A stretch of DNA of 64,000 nucleotides from Gillisia sp. (GCA_024635655.1 JAGXIL010000090.1:1-64000), one strand, 5' to 3'; positions 44,852 through 54,843 are shown, counted from the first letter of the stretch. The notes: generated by a model not told the origin, from the letters alone. Made by a program: numbers and translations.

Positions 44852-46390
44852 ATGGCTAAACAAGAAGATTTTTTTAAGAATGTAATTTCCCATGCTAAAG
44901 AGTATGGTTATATATTCGCCTCCAGTGAGATATATGATGGGTTAAGTGCTGTTTACGACTATGGTCAAAACGGGGCAGAACTTAAGAAAAATATAAGAGA
45001 TTACTGGTGGAAAAGTATGGTGCAACTGCATCAGAACATCGTGGGTCTGGATGCATCTATACTTATGCACCCCAAGACCTGGAAGGCTTCAGGTCACGTA
45101 GATGCTTTTAATGATCCTCTTATAGATAATAAAGATTCCAAAAAACGCTACCGTGCCGATGTGCTGGTAGAAGATTTTGCTGAAAAATTGTTACAAAAAG
45201 CACAAAAGGAAATAGAAAAGGCAAAGAAACGCTTTGGAGATGCTTTTGATGAAGACCAATTTGTAGCTACTAATGAAAGAGTAAAACGCTACCTGGACCA
45301 GAGAAGCGAGATCTCAAAACGGCTTGCCGATTCTCTTACCCGCGAGGACCTTAAAGACGTTAAGGCTTTAATAGAAGAACTGGAAATAGCCGACCCTGAA
45401 ACAGGATCTAAGAACTGGACAGAGGTGAGGCAATTCAACCTGATGTTTGGAACTAAAATGGGAGCCTCTGCCGAATCATCGTCAGATCTTTACCTAAGAC
45501 CTGAAACTGCCCAGGGAATATTTGTGAATTTTTCCAATGTTCAAAAAACCGGAAGAATGAAAATTCCCTTCGGAATAGCACAAACAGGAAAAGCTTTTAG
45601 AAATGAAATTGTAGCCCGGCAGTTTATATTCCGAATGAGGGAGTTTGAGCAAATGGAAATGCAGTTCTTTGTAAGGCCGGGAGAAGAATTAAAATGGTAC
45701 GAACACTGGAAAGAGCAGCGGATTAAATGGCATTATTCCCTTAATTTAGGGGAAGAGAACTATCGTTTTCACGATCACGATAAGCTGGCACATTATGCCA
45801 ATGCAGCTTCCGATATAGAATTTGATTTTCCTTTTGGATTTAAAGAACTCGAAGGAATCCATTCCCGAACAGATTTTGACCTTAAAGCCCACGAGGAACA
45901 TTCCGGAAAAAAACTTAGATTTTTTGATCCCGAATTGAATGAGAATTACGTGCCTTATGTAATAGAGACTTCAATTGGGTTAGACCGTATGTTCTTAGCT
46001 GTTCTTTCTTCTTCATTAAAAGAAGAAACCCTCGAAGATGGTTCTTCCCGAACAGTTTTAAAATTACCGGCTATTCTTGCGCCAACCAAGGCTGCTATCC
46101 TGCCACTGGTTAAAAAAGATGGTTTGCCGGAGCTGGCACAGGAGATCGTGGAAGATCTGAAATGGGATTTCCAGGTACAGTATGACGAAAAAGATGCCAT
46201 AGGCAGGAGATACCGCCGGCAGGATGCAGCTGGTACCCCCCTTTGTATTACTGTTGATCATGATTCTCTTCAGGAAAAGACTGTGACGGTGCGTTACAGA
46301 GATAGTATGGAACAAAAACGGGTAAAAATTTCTGATCTTCCATCTATTGTAAGGACTGAAACAAATTTTAAAAATTGGGTTCTAAATTAG
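44852..46390 (+). CDS. glyS: Glycyl-tRNA synthetase
   Basis: A 512-residue class II synthetase of the single-chain alpha2 type (GlyQS). Landmarks: ASSEIYDGLSAVYDYGQNG near the N-terminus, motif 2 AQTGKAFRNEIVARQFIFRMREFEQME, motif 3 ETSIGLDRMFLAVL, and a C-terminal anticodon-binding domain (APTKAAILPLVKK ... AAGTPLCITVD). Standalone gene with its own promoter and terminator. Confidence 0.96.
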   Translation: MAKQEDFFKNVISHAKEYGYIFASSEIYDGLSAVYDYGQNGAELKKNIRDYWWKSMVQLHQNIVGLDASILMHPKTWKASGHVDAFNDPLIDNKDSKKRYRADVLVEDFAEKLLQKAQKEIEKAKKRFGDAFDEDQFVATNERVKRYLDQRSEISKRLADSLTREDLKDVKALIEELEIADPETGSKNWTEVRQFNLMFGTKMGASAESSSDLYLRPETAQGIFVNFSNVQKTGRMKIPFGIAQTGKAFRNEIVARQFIFRMREFEQMEMQFFVRPGEELKWYEHWKEQRIKWHYSLNLGEENYRFHDHDKLAHYANAASDIEFDFPFGFKELEGIHSRTDFDLKAHEEHSGKKLRFFDPELNENYVPYVIETSIGLDRMFLAVLSSSLKEETLEDGSSRTVLKLPAILAPTKAAILPLVKKDGLPELAQEIVEDLKWDFQVQYDEKDAIGRRYRRQDAAGTPLCITVDHDSLQEKTVTVRYRDSMEQKRVKISDLPSIVRTETNFKNWVLN

Positions 46391-46417
46391 AAATTACCAT
46401 ATAATTAACTAAGGTAC

Positions 46418-46448
46418 AGAGGCAATTTAATCTTAAATTGCCTCTTTT
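46418..46448 (+). terminator. glyS terminator
   Basis: Perfect 13-bp inverted repeat AGAGGCAATTTAA / TTAAATTGCCTCT (46418-46430, 46433-46445) followed by TTT and an AT-rich tail. It lies 27 nt after glyS. Confidence 0.88.
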
Positions 46449-46486
46449 AATTTTATAGGAATGCCTATTTTTAGATCTTATATTTA

Positions 46487-49400
46487 ATGGAACTTACATT
46501 TCATATGTCCAGATATTTATCCCTAGTATCAGCAATTGCTTTTTGTTTCTTCATGCAGCTTTCCGCAGCGCAGGAAAGAGAGGTTGTAGGGCCGGTATAT
46601 ATTGATTCTGCAAAGTCAGTTCAGGTATCCGCCATTTCCAAAAAGCAGTTAATTCCTCCGTCTACCGAGTACAAACTGGTAAATCCCCGAAATAGAGGAA
46701 TTAACCAGGTAGTCCCCGGAAAAGGATTGCCTAAGGAAATGGATCCAACCCGGCAGGCAGAACAGGGGGAAGTTCCTTCCAAATCAGCCATTCTATCTTT
46801 TGATGCTGCCGTATCCAGATCTACTCCCACAGATCCTACCGGTGCTGCAGGTCCCAACCACTACGTCAATGCCTGGAACTCGGCTTTCTCCATTTTTGAT
46901 AAAGGAGGAAACCAACTTATGCCTCCGGCTTCCCTGGAAAGTATTGGAGGGGAATTTACCAATGAAACTCTTGGTGATCCCATTGTTCTATATGATGAAT
47001 TTGCCGACCGTTTCTTAATATCTCAATTTAGTGAGCCTTTTGTAGGTTCACCTTTAACAGGTTTTCTGGTCGCTGTTTCAAGAGGACCAGATCCCGTAAC
47101 CGATGGCTGGTATACCTATAGGTTTACAACCAATGGGGCTTTGCCTGATTATCCCAAAATCTCTGTTTGGAGTGATGGCTATTACATTACTACCAATAAA
47201 AATCCTAGGACTGCAGAGTCAAGCCAGGTTGTTTACGTTTTGGAAAGAGACAGAATGTTGGTGGGTGAAACTGCCCAGGTGGTGGGGTTCCCACTGCCCG
47301 GCATTAATACCAATGGTTTTTACAGCCCGGCAGGATTTCACGCTATAGGAGGGGAATTACCTCCCCCGGGTGATTCTCCTATAATTTACCTTCAGGATGA
47401 TGCCTGGGCCGGAGTTAATGAGGATCATTTAAAAATATGGAATATAAATATCGATTGGGACAGGCCGGGCGTTTCAACAATTGCCGAGTATCAGGAACTT
47501 GGTGCGGCACAGGGAGTAAATCCCTTTAATGCAACTTTTGACGGGGGGTCCTTTGACAGGGGAAATCTTTCCCAGCCTGGGAATGCTCCAGATGTTGATG
47601 CCCTGCAGGCAGCTATTATGTACATGACCCAGTACCGAAAATTTTCAACCCATAGCTCTGTAGTGTTAAATTTTGTAGTGGATATTGATCCTTCCGCAGC
47701 CAAACATGCAGGGATAAGATGGTATGAGCTAAGACAGGATCCCAATGGAGGGCCCTGGAGTGTATTTCAGGAAGGAACCTATGCACCTGACAAAAGTGAC
47801 CGGTTTAGCGGAAGCATTGGGATGGATAAAAATGGAAATATAGGTTTAGGTTTTACAGTTCTTGATAATAGTCCTGAAACTCCCATTTATCCTTCTATCC
47901 GTTATACCGGAAGATATGCCAATGATCCTCCGGGCCAAATGACCGTGGTTGAGACTAGTATCGTTGAAGGTTTAAGTCCTGATCCTTCTACAAGGTATGG
48001 AGATTATGCCCATCTTACTGTTGACCCTCGTGATGAAGTAACTTTTTGGCACAATGGGGAATATTTTGAGGACGGGGACAGAAAAAACAGGGTAGGAGTA
48101 TTTAAACTTTCTCCCGATTTTAATAATGATGTGGGGATCATCGCCTTAGTTAACCCCACAAATGCAACTTTATCCAATTCTGAAGCTGTCACGGTCACAA
48201 TAAGAAATTTTGGGGTAAATCCCCAGTCCAATATTCCAATAAGTTATTCTGTAGATGGAGGTCCTGTGGTTACTGAAGTGTTTACCGGGACAATTGCAGG
48301 CACAAGCTCTGCAAATTTCACCTTTGAAGCCACTGCCGATGTGGGAGAGATAGGGGAAATCTACGAATTTACTGCGTCAACCGATCTTGCCACAGATGAG
48401 GAACCGGAAAACGATTCCTTTATTGTGAATGTGAGAAACCTTTTCCCTAAAGACGTGGGAGTTACATCCATTGATGCTCCGTCTACAGGGCTTACTCTTA
48501 CCTCTGCTGAAGATGTTACTGTCACTATTGAGAATTTTGGGGGAGAACCTCAATCCAACATTCCCGTGGGTTACAGTATAGAAAATAACGCCCTTGTAAT
48601 GGAGGTATTCCCCGGCACAATTGGGGTGGGAGAAGATGCAGTTTACACCTTTGCTGAAAAAGTAAATCTTTCTGCCTTCGGAAGGTTTATGATCTCTGCT
48701 GAAACTAATCTTGAGGGGGATGGAAATACCACTAATGACGGTGTAACAAAATCGGTTGCGAATTTGAATTGCATTCCCACGGGATCAGACTGTACCAGTT
48801 TTGGAGATGGGATACATTCCTTTGAACTGGGGGATATACTTAATGAAAGAATTCCATGTATAGAAGGTTACTCAGATTACATCGGGTTTTCTACAGATCT
48901 TGACAGGTCCCAGGGAACTTTTACCGTAAGAGTGAAAACTCTTTTTGATTCTCCGCAAAATGAGCAATTCTCCATGTGGATCGACCTTAACGATAACGGG
49001 GTTTTTGATGATGAGGAAAGAGTTATTTCCAATGAAATTATCCCCGCGCCAAGCACCTGGTTCAGTTACGATTTTGAGTTGCCGGCAAATGCTCCTTTAG
49101 GTCAGCATTTGCTACGTATACGGGCAGGAGATGTAACTTTTGAAGGGGATCTTAATGATCCCTGCAGCGTAATGGACTATGGGTCTACACACGATTATTC
49201 GGTGCGAATAACCGACAGTAATTTGGTACTTGACGATTTTCTTTTAAATGAAGCAAATCTTGAAATAGCAGAACAGCCAAATGGTATCTTCCGGGTATTT
49301 CTTGAAACCGATTTTGACCAGCCTCTGCGGGTGACTATTCATAACATTCTGGGCCAAAGGATGATCGAAAACCAGGTAGAAAATAATGGACAGGGTTATT

Positions 49401-49498
49401 TGTATGAATTTGATATGTCCTATGCCGCAACAGGTGTTTATCTTCTTAGAATAGGAACAAGAGAAGTTGGTAAGGTCAAAAGGTTTATTGTAAAATAG
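46487..49498 (+). CDS. T9SS-secreted protein with CARDB-like and GEVED domains
   Basis: A 1003-residue secreted protein. The signal peptide is MSRYLSLVSAIAFCFFMQLS (from an in-frame ATG at 46505, six codons in, which may be the true start). Residues about 100-530 form a large beta-propeller-like region of unknown type (PTDPTGAAGPNHYVNAWNSA). Two CARDB/Ig-like repeats follow at about 550-760 (VTVTIRNFGVNPQSNIPISY and VTVTIENFGGEPQSNIPVGY), a GEVED domain at about 795-905 (FSMWIDLNDNGVFDDEERV), and a C-terminal type A T9SS sorting domain ending GKVKRFIVK. It is exported by type IX secretion and kept on or released from the surface. Ligand unknown. Confidence 0.9.
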   Translation: MELTFHMSRYLSLVSAIAFCFFMQLSAAQEREVVGPVYIDSAKSVQVSAISKKQLIPPSTEYKLVNPRNRGINQVVPGKGLPKEMDPTRQAEQGEVPSKSAILSFDAAVSRSTPTDPTGAAGPNHYVNAWNSAFSIFDKGGNQLMPPASLESIGGEFTNETLGDPIVLYDEFADRFLISQFSEPFVGSPLTGFLVAVSRGPDPVTDGWYTYRFTTNGALPDYPKISVWSDGYYITTNKNPRTAESSQVVYVLERDRMLVGETAQVVGFPLPGINTNGFYSPAGFHAIGGELPPPGDSPIIYLQDDAWAGVNEDHLKIWNINIDWDRPGVSTIAEYQELGAAQGVNPFNATFDGGSFDRGNLSQPGNAPDVDALQAAIMYMTQYRKFSTHSSVVLNFVVDIDPSAAKHAGIRWYELRQDPNGGPWSVFQEGTYAPDKSDRFSGSIGMDKNGNIGLGFTVLDNSPETPIYPSIRYTGRYANDPPGQMTVVETSIVEGLSPDPSTRYGDYAHLTVDPRDEVTFWHNGEYFEDGDRKNRVGVFKLSPDFNNDVGIIALVNPTNATLSNSEAVTVTIRNFGVNPQSNIPISYSVDGGPVVTEVFTGTIAGTSSANFTFEATADVGEIGEIYEFTASTDLATDEEPENDSFIVNVRNLFPKDVGVTSIDAPSTGLTLTSAEDVTVTIENFGGEPQSNIPVGYSIENNALVMEVFPGTIGVGEDAVYTFAEKVNLSAFGRFMISAETNLEGDGNTTNDGVTKSVANLNCIPTGSDCTSFGDGIHSFELGDILNERIPCIEGYSDYIGFSTDLDRSQGTFTVRVKTLFDSPQNEQFSMWIDLNDNGVFDDEERVISNEIIPAPSTWFSYDFELPANAPLGQHLLRIRAGDVTFEGDLNDPCSVMDYGSTHDYSVRITDSNLVLDDFLLNEANLEIAEQPNGIFRVFLETDFDQPLRVTIHNILGQRMIENQVENNGQGYLYEFDMSYAATGVYLLRIGTREVGKVKRFIVK

Positions 49499-49573
49499 AT
49501 CTTTCACTTTAACTGGATTAGGTCCTTGCACTAAAATAATTTGGTATACATTTTATAAGCGCTTCAGAATCCT

Positions 49574-49581
49574 TATTTTTG
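49574..49581 (+). promoter_or_regulatory. Probable -7 box for exodeoxyribonuclease III gene
   Basis: TATTTTTG matches TAnnTTTG and ends 19 nt before the ATG at 49601. No -33 TTG is at normal spacing. Confidence 0.4.
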
Positions 49582-49600
49582 AGGAAATTAAAACCCCTGC

Positions 49601-50365
49601 ATGAGAATCATTTCTTACAATGTGAATGGAATAAGAGCGGCTATTCGAAAAGGATTTCTGGACTGGCTCTCTCAGGCCAACCCGGATATAATTTGCCTAC
49701 AGGAAATAAAAGCCAGTCCTGATCAATTTGACCTCGCACCTTTTGAAGAGGCAGGTTATAAATATCACTACTGGTACCCGGCCACAAAAAAAGGATATAG
49801 CGGAGTAGCTGTATTAAGTAAATATGAGCCGCTAAAGGTTACTTACGGTACTGGAATAGAATATATGGATTTTGAAGGCAGGAACTTACGGCTTGATTTT
49901 GAAAGTTTTTCAGTAATGAGCCTTTATCTTCCCTCCGGCACCAACATTCAACGCCTGGATCACAAGTTCCAGTTTATGGCCGATTTTCAGAAGTACATTG
50001 ATGAGCTTAAACAGGTAATTCCTAATTTAATAATATGTGGGGATTATAATATTTGCCACGAAGCAATAGATATTCATGACCCTGTAAGATTAAAAAATAC
50101 TTCCGGATTCTTACCGGTTGAAAGGGAATGGTTAGACGGATTTATGAAAAGTGGTTTTATAGATTCTTTCCGGCATTTTAATAAAGAATCAGATCAATAT
50201 TCCTGGTGGAGTTATCGTGCCGGTGCCAGAACCAATAATAAAGGCTGGCGTATAGATTACCATCTGGTAGCAGAGCCACTCAGGGAAAGATTAAAACGGG
50301 CTGTGATCCTCCCGGAGGCTTACCACAGTGACCATTGCCCTGTGCTGCTTGAACTTGAACCGTAA
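49601..50365 (+). CDS. xth: Exodeoxyribonuclease III (AP endonuclease)
   Basis: A 254-residue EEP-fold DNA-repair enzyme that cleaves at abasic sites. Motifs: MRIISYNVNGIRAAIRKGF, ICLQEIKASPDQF (catalytic Glu), SLYLPSGTN, IICGDYNICHEAID and terminal YHSDHCPVLLEL. Cytoplasmic with no signal, in contrast to the secreted EEP protein at 11500-12615. An OmpA lipoprotein follows after 11 nt and is probably cotranscribed. Confidence 0.95.
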   Translation: MRIISYNVNGIRAAIRKGFLDWLSQANPDIICLQEIKASPDQFDLAPFEEAGYKYHYWYPATKKGYSGVAVLSKYEPLKVTYGTGIEYMDFEGRNLRLDFESFSVMSLYLPSGTNIQRLDHKFQFMADFQKYIDELKQVIPNLIICGDYNICHEAIDIHDPVRLKNTSGFLPVEREWLDGFMKSGFIDSFRHFNKESDQYSWWSYRAGARTNNKGWRIDYHLVAEPLRERLKRAVILPEAYHSDHCPVLLELEP

Positions 50366-50376
50366 ATAAAATAATT

Positions 50377-51333
50377 ATGTCCATAAAAAATGTATTAGCT
50401 GCAATTATTGCCTTATTTCTTATTTCTTCCTGTGTGTCCTCCAAAGTCCATGAAGATTTGCAGGCGCAGTATGACAGTTTGGATTCCCGCCACAAAAAGC
50501 TATCTAATGATCTTAAAGAGACCAGATCAAAAGGAGAAAAAGATCTTGGGGCCCTTCAGCAAGAGTACAATTTGGTGAGATCAGAAAAAGATCAATTAGA
50601 AAAGAAATTACAAAATACAGAATCAGAACTGGAAAATCTCAAAGCCTCTTATGATGCTCTTGAAGCCAATAGTTCATCGGCACTTTCTGAAAACTCCAAA
50701 CGAAACCGGGATCTTCTGGCGGAACTGGATGAAAAAGAGAAATCTTTACAGGAAGAACAGGCAAGGCTGGAAAAACTACAAAAGGATCTCACCAGCCGCT
50801 CCAACAGGATCAATGAACTTGAGGGATTAATAGCTGCAAAAGACGCAAAGATGAACGCTTTGAAAACAGCAGTTTCAAACGCTCTTACTAACTTTGAAGG
50901 TAAAGGTCTAACGGTTGAACAACGGGACGGTAAAGTTTATGTTTCTATGGAAAACAAACTGTTATTTGGGTCGGGAAGCTGGACGGTAAATGCTGAAGGA
51001 AGAAAAGCTGTGCAGCAACTGGGGGAGGTGCTTGGACAAAATCCGGATATAGCGGTGCTTATTGAAGGCCATACAGATAATGTTCCTTACGGCGGTAGCG
51101 GGCAATTAAAAGATAACTGGGATTTGTCTACCAAAAGAGCAACATCTATTGTACAGATCCTTCGGGAAAATAACCGAATAGACCCTATGAATCTCACTGC
51201 AGCAGGAAGAGGAGAATTTGCTCCTATAGCTGCAAACACTACTTCTGAAGGGAAAGCAAAGAACAGGAGAATAGAAGTAATTCTTACTCCTAAATTAGAC
51301 GAGATAAACCAGTTGCTGGAAGAAGTAGACTAG
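50377..51333 (+). CDS. OmpA-family peptidoglycan-binding lipoprotein with coiled coil
   Basis: A 318-residue predicted lipoprotein: signal MSIKNVLAAIIALFLISSCV, lipobox Cys19. A long coiled coil covers about 25-165 (heptads in EKDQLEKKLQNTESELENLK), followed by an OmpA-C domain at about 190-310 (LLFGSGSWTVNAEGRKAVQQ, IEGHTDNVPYGG, NRRIEVILTPK). The OmpA residues that bind diaminopimelate (the NVPYGG-TKRA-NRR pattern) are present. It probably tethers the outer membrane to peptidoglycan. Confidence 0.9.
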   Translation: MSIKNVLAAIIALFLISSCVSSKVHEDLQAQYDSLDSRHKKLSNDLKETRSKGEKDLGALQQEYNLVRSEKDQLEKKLQNTESELENLKASYDALEANSSSALSENSKRNRDLLAELDEKEKSLQEEQARLEKLQKDLTSRSNRINELEGLIAAKDAKMNALKTAVSNALTNFEGKGLTVEQRDGKVYVSMENKLLFGSGSWTVNAEGRKAVQQLGEVLGQNPDIAVLIEGHTDNVPYGGSGQLKDNWDLSTKRATSIVQILRENNRIDPMNLTAAGRGEFAPIAANTTSEGKAKNRRIEVILTPKLDEINQLLEEVD

Positions 51334-51352
51334 ATAAAATTACATCTGTAAT

Positions 51353-51380
51353 AAAGCCCGCTAAGCGGGTTTTATTTTTT
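51353..51380 (+). terminator. Terminator of the xth-OmpA pair
   Basis: Stem CCCGC (51357-51361) / GCGGG (51365-51369) with a TAA loop, extended by A-T pairs and one G-T wobble, then TTTTATTTTTT. Intrinsic terminator. Confidence 0.85.
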
Positions 51381-51409
51381 TCCTTTATTTTAAGTGAAAA
51401 ATAGCTTTT

Positions 51410-52378
51410 TCAGGAATAGTTCTGATCTATAATAGCATTCGTTTCTTCCAGATTTTTAAAGACCTCGTACGTTTTACCCTGCGTTCTCAAGGCTCCCAGG
51501 GTATTAGCATATTTTGCCGCTGTTACCGGGTCCCCGTAGAATGTGAAACCAAAAGCCAGTCCTCCCGCAAAGGAATCGCCACAACCGGTAGTGTCTATAA
51601 CGTTATCTACAGGAAGGGAATTGATCCACTCCTTCAGGATCTTACCCTCTTTTTTGAAATAGGCAACACAACCCCTTGAATCTAAAGTTACATATAAAAT
51701 TTTCACTCCCTTATTCAGGACATCTTCAGCAAAATCATCAAGATGAGCTGTACTGGTCTCATCATAATTACCCATTTCTTCCAAAGGGTATTCGTTTTTG
51801 AACCAGCAGCATTGTGATTCTTCCAGATTCATTTTTAGAATATCTATATAAGGTAGCCATTCATCCTTATCTATCCAGAATTTCCGTTGCCTGTTTCCGT
51901 TAATATTTAATGCAGTGGTGGGTCCGTGAGCGTCAAAAATGATAATGCCATCACTGTTCTTTTTGATGTACTGAAGCGTGCTTAAAGAAATTTCAAAATC
52001 TGTAATAGGGACAAAAACAAAAGCCTGCGCATCTAAATACGGCGCCACATCTTTGGGTAAGATAGGATCCATAAAAGCGGTTTGTTTCTCCAGCCTGTTA
52101 TTTTGGTCAAGGAATCGAAGTTCAATAACAGTCCCGCGGTCTCCGGAAGAATCTATTCCCGAAGTATTCAAATTTTTATACGGAGCAAAAAGGTCAAGAA
52201 CAGGCTGATGGTCTTTTTTATGTACGTGAGAAATAAGGATCACCTCACCCTTATCTTCCATTAATTTTGCAAGAGCTATTGCAGGATGAGAAGCACATCC
52301 ATATTTTTTAATGGTTTCATTTTTATAGGTAATTATAGTATCTCTGGGGATAGGGCCTACTACAGCAATTTTATTCAT
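51410..52378 (-). CDS. PfkB-family carbohydrate/nucleoside kinase
   Basis: From ATG 52378 (MNKIAVVGPIPRDTIITY, 322 residues; the open frame runs upstream to 52435 but the extra codons are atypical). A ribokinase-fold enzyme with VGPIPRD near the start, GDRGTVIELRF, and the catalytic-base motif DTTGCGDSFAGG (Asp268). It phosphorylates a sugar or nucleoside; the substrate is unknown. It is convergent with the OmpA gene and has a 247-nt spacer upstream. Confidence 0.88.
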   Translation of the reverse strand: MNKIAVVGPIPRDTIITYKNETIKKYGCASHPAIALAKLMEDKGEVILISHVHKKDHQPVLDLFAPYKNLNTSGIDSSGDRGTVIELRFLDQNNRLEKQTAFMDPILPKDVAPYLDAQAFVFVPITDFEISLSTLQYIKKNSDGIIIFDAHGPTTALNINGNRQRKFWIDKDEWLPYIDILKMNLEESQCCWFKNEYPLEEMGNYDETSTAHLDDFAEDVLNKGVKILYVTLDSRGCVAYFKKEGKILKEWINSLPVDNVIDTTGCGDSFAGGLAFGFTFYGDPVTAAKYANTLGALRTQGKTYEVFKNLEETNAIIDQNYS

Positions 52379-52625
52379 AAAAATAAATTTAATTGGAAAA
52401 GGGATCCGGCTGAAGCTCTTTTTGAAGATTACCACATTTCAGATTCTTAAACACTTCAATATAAGAAAATCCTGCATTAGTAGCCTTACAATTATGTAAT
52501 GCTGAAAAATTAAATAATATACATACCCTATTTTGATGATAATGGGCATTGGAAGATATATTAGTGGCAGGAAAATTATATTTTTAAGACCTTTGCCCCT
52601 CAGAAATTTTAATTCACTCATTTAG
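52379..52625. other. Divergent spacer of 247 nt, nothing recognised
   Basis: Lies between the divergent PfkB kinase and aldo/keto reductase genes. No full -7 consensus, strong dyad, or convincing small gene was seen; a 60-codon minus-strand frame here has an unnatural, hydrophobic composition. Confidence 0.5.
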
Positions 52626-53660
52626 ATGATATATACAAAATTACCCACAACAGATATAAAGGTTAGCAAAATATGTCTTGGCTCGATGACCTGGGGAGAG
52701 CAGAATACAGAGGCAGAGGGACATCAACAACTGGATCTGGCCATTGAAAAAGGCATAAACTTTATTGATACTGCAGAAATGTATTCAACCCCGGCAAGAA
52801 AGGAAACCCAGGGAAATTCTGAAAAGATCATTGGAAGCTGGCTCAAAAAAAAGGCTAATAGGGGAGAAGTGGTGATTGCATCTAAAGTTACCGGGCCCGG
52901 AGAGTCCATGAGCCATATTCGACCAAATCTTGGTTTTAGTAAAGAGGCCATAAATGAAGCTTTAGACAAAAGTTTAGAACGGCTTAATACAGATTATATA
53001 GACCTCTATCAATTGCACTGGCCCGAAAGAAATTCAAACTTCTTCGGAAAAAAAGATTATTCCCATGATCCGAACGAGGAATGGGAAGATAATTTTAAAG
53101 AAGTCTTATCACATCTGGATGAGCTTATAAAAATTGGAAAGATCAGGCATATAGGTTTGTCTAATGAATCTCCCTATGGAGTAATGCGTTGTGTGGAAGA
53201 ATCCAGGAAGGGAGCTCCCAGAGTGGTGACTGTTCAAAATCCCTATAGTTTATTGAACCGAAAAGATGAGATTGGGCTAACCGAGATCTGTCACAGGGAA
53301 AACATTGGATTATTTCCGTATTCTCCTTTGGGAATGGGAACCCTCTCCGGAAAATATTTAAATGGAAATCCGGTAAATGCCAGATTGTCTTTATTTCCTC
53401 AATATAAACGATACTCCAATCCTGAGGCTGTAGAAGCAACCAGAAAATACTGTGAAATTGCTAAGAAACACAATCTAAATCCCGCGCAAATGGCACTTGC
53501 TTTTGTAAATATGCAGCCTTTTGTTACCAGCACCATTATTGGAGCAACTTCTTTAGAACAATTATCAGTAAACATTGAGAGCATCAACCTTAAACTCTCT
53601 GAAAAAGTATTGGATGAAATAAATAAGATTCACGAAGCTATCTCTAATCCTGCACCCTGA
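52626..53660 (+). CDS. Aldo/keto reductase (Tas-like)
   Basis: A 344-residue NADP(H)-dependent oxidoreductase with the AKR barrel. Catalytic tetrad: Asp and Tyr in FIDTAEMYSTPARK, Lys in VVIASKVTGPG and His in YQLHWPERNSNFFG. C-terminal NADP-binding segments IIGATSLEQLSVN are typical. The longer LHWPERNSNFFG loop is the Tas subtype. Substrate unknown. Its stop abuts the stop of the converging M23 gene. Confidence 0.92.
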   Translation: MIYTKLPTTDIKVSKICLGSMTWGEQNTEAEGHQQLDLAIEKGINFIDTAEMYSTPARKETQGNSEKIIGSWLKKKANRGEVVIASKVTGPGESMSHIRPNLGFSKEAINEALDKSLERLNTDYIDLYQLHWPERNSNFFGKKDYSHDPNEEWEDNFKEVLSHLDELIKIGKIRHIGLSNESPYGVMRCVEESRKGAPRVVTVQNPYSLLNRKDEIGLTEICHRENIGLFPYSPLGMGTLSGKYLNGNPVNARLSLFPQYKRYSNPEAVEATRKYCEIAKKHNLNPAQMALAFVNMQPFVTSTIIGATSLEQLSVNIESINLKLSEKVLDEINKIHEAISNPAP

Positions 53661-54797
53661 TTACAACGGTAAAACGAGGCTCTCGTGAATAAAAGCAGCC
53701 ATATTTTCCGGAGTACGTACGTGATACCATTCGGCAGTTTTACCCAAAAGCCTCAACGTATCCTGTGCGGAAGAACTTCCGATTACAGTTGAATTCTGGC
53801 TGTTAGGGCTGTCCCGAAGATTCGCTTTAGATCTGGTAATCAAATTATAGGCTTCCGGAACATCTTCTGTTGGGTCAAAACTGGGATCATCCAGTTGAAA
53901 AATAAAAGCGAGGGGGTCTATAGCGCCGCGATATCCTTTGTAGATCCCAAAATGAAGATGGGGGGCGGTAGTTCTTGCATTTCCGGTATTTCCTACAAAA
54001 CCAATTGTGTCTCCCGTTTTAACCCGGGAATTTCCAAGAGGAGCTATACTGTCAAGATGGGCGTAATACAGCGACTGACCTCTGTCAGGGTCCCTGAGCC
54101 ATACCTGTTTTCCACCTAATCCTTTCTCGCCGGAAGATGCAATTCTTCCGTTTGTAACCGCTACCACGGGAGTTCCCCTGGGAGCGAAAATATCAACACC
54201 TTCGTGGCTTCTTCTCCCCCCATCTCTTACTGCACCCCAAAAACTTTGGATGTTAGTATTCTTTCCTCCTGCCACCGGAAATGCATATACAGGGGTAGTT
54301 TTCATTTTAATGGTAAACGGGGTGGAAGTCTCTATACCAGGTTGAACAATGATTTTAAAAGTTCCCGGTTGCTCGATCTCTTTGCTGAAATTTAGCATCC
54401 CGTAATCTGAATCTGCAATCTTTTTATAAGTCTTCAATGAATCGTTTTGAAGCTCATAAAGTTCAATGAATACTAAGTCCGTAACACTATCCGTCTCAAC
54501 AATCACATCCAGTTCTTCACCCGTTTTCAGGTTGAGGTTATAAGAATAAACCGGAAAATTGCGGGGTTTAAAATGTCCAGTCTGAAGAAACGGGAGATCC
54601 ACCTCTACACTATCCTTTAACGCAATTTGCACCTGATCTTCCCAAAGCAGGAAGAGTTCATCAGATATCCCAAAATCCCGCTGATACCGTTCTTTGGCCG
54701 TTGGATTGGTAAGTAGATCTGTAGCTTTATTCAGCTTGGAACAACCGGTAAGAACTGCCAGGAATAAAATAAGTGAAACAAATTTCAATCGTTGCAT
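53661..54797 (-). CDS. M23 metallopeptidase lipoprotein with C-terminal SH3 domain
   Basis: A 378-residue predicted lipoprotein: signal MQRLKFVSLILFLAVLTGCS, lipobox Cys19. An all-beta region precedes the LytM/M23 domain at about 175-290: zinc ligands in SHEGVDIFAPRGTPV (His...Asp) and HLHFGIYKGYRGAIDP (His-x-His). The C-terminal ~65 residues form an SH3-like domain (ANLRDSPNSQNS, EWYHVRTPEN). It likely cleaves peptidoglycan cross-links. It is last in the minus-strand run from panC. Confidence 0.9.
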   Translation of the reverse strand: MQRLKFVSLILFLAVLTGCSKLNKATDLLTNPTAKERYQRDFGISDELFLLWEDQVQIALKDSVEVDLPFLQTGHFKPRNFPVYSYNLNLKTGEELDVIVETDSVTDLVFIELYELQNDSLKTYKKIADSDYGMLNFSKEIEQPGTFKIIVQPGIETSTPFTIKMKTTPVYAFPVAGGKNTNIQSFWGAVRDGGRRSHEGVDIFAPRGTPVVAVTNGRIASSGEKGLGGKQVWLRDPDRGQSLYYAHLDSIAPLGNSRVKTGDTIGFVGNTGNARTTAPHLHFGIYKGYRGAIDPLAFIFQLDDPSFDPTEDVPEAYNLITRSKANLRDSPNSQNSTVIGSSSAQDTLRLLGKTAEWYHVRTPENMAAFIHESLVLPL

Positions 54798-54843
54798 CTT
54801 TCATTTTGTTTTTCATCCTGTTTATGCAGTAATTATGCCATCC

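Noticed and set aside
52439-52621. 60-codon minus-strand frame in the kinase/reductase spacer
   Set aside because: Strongly hydrophobic with no domain, no promoter and no partner; taken as random.
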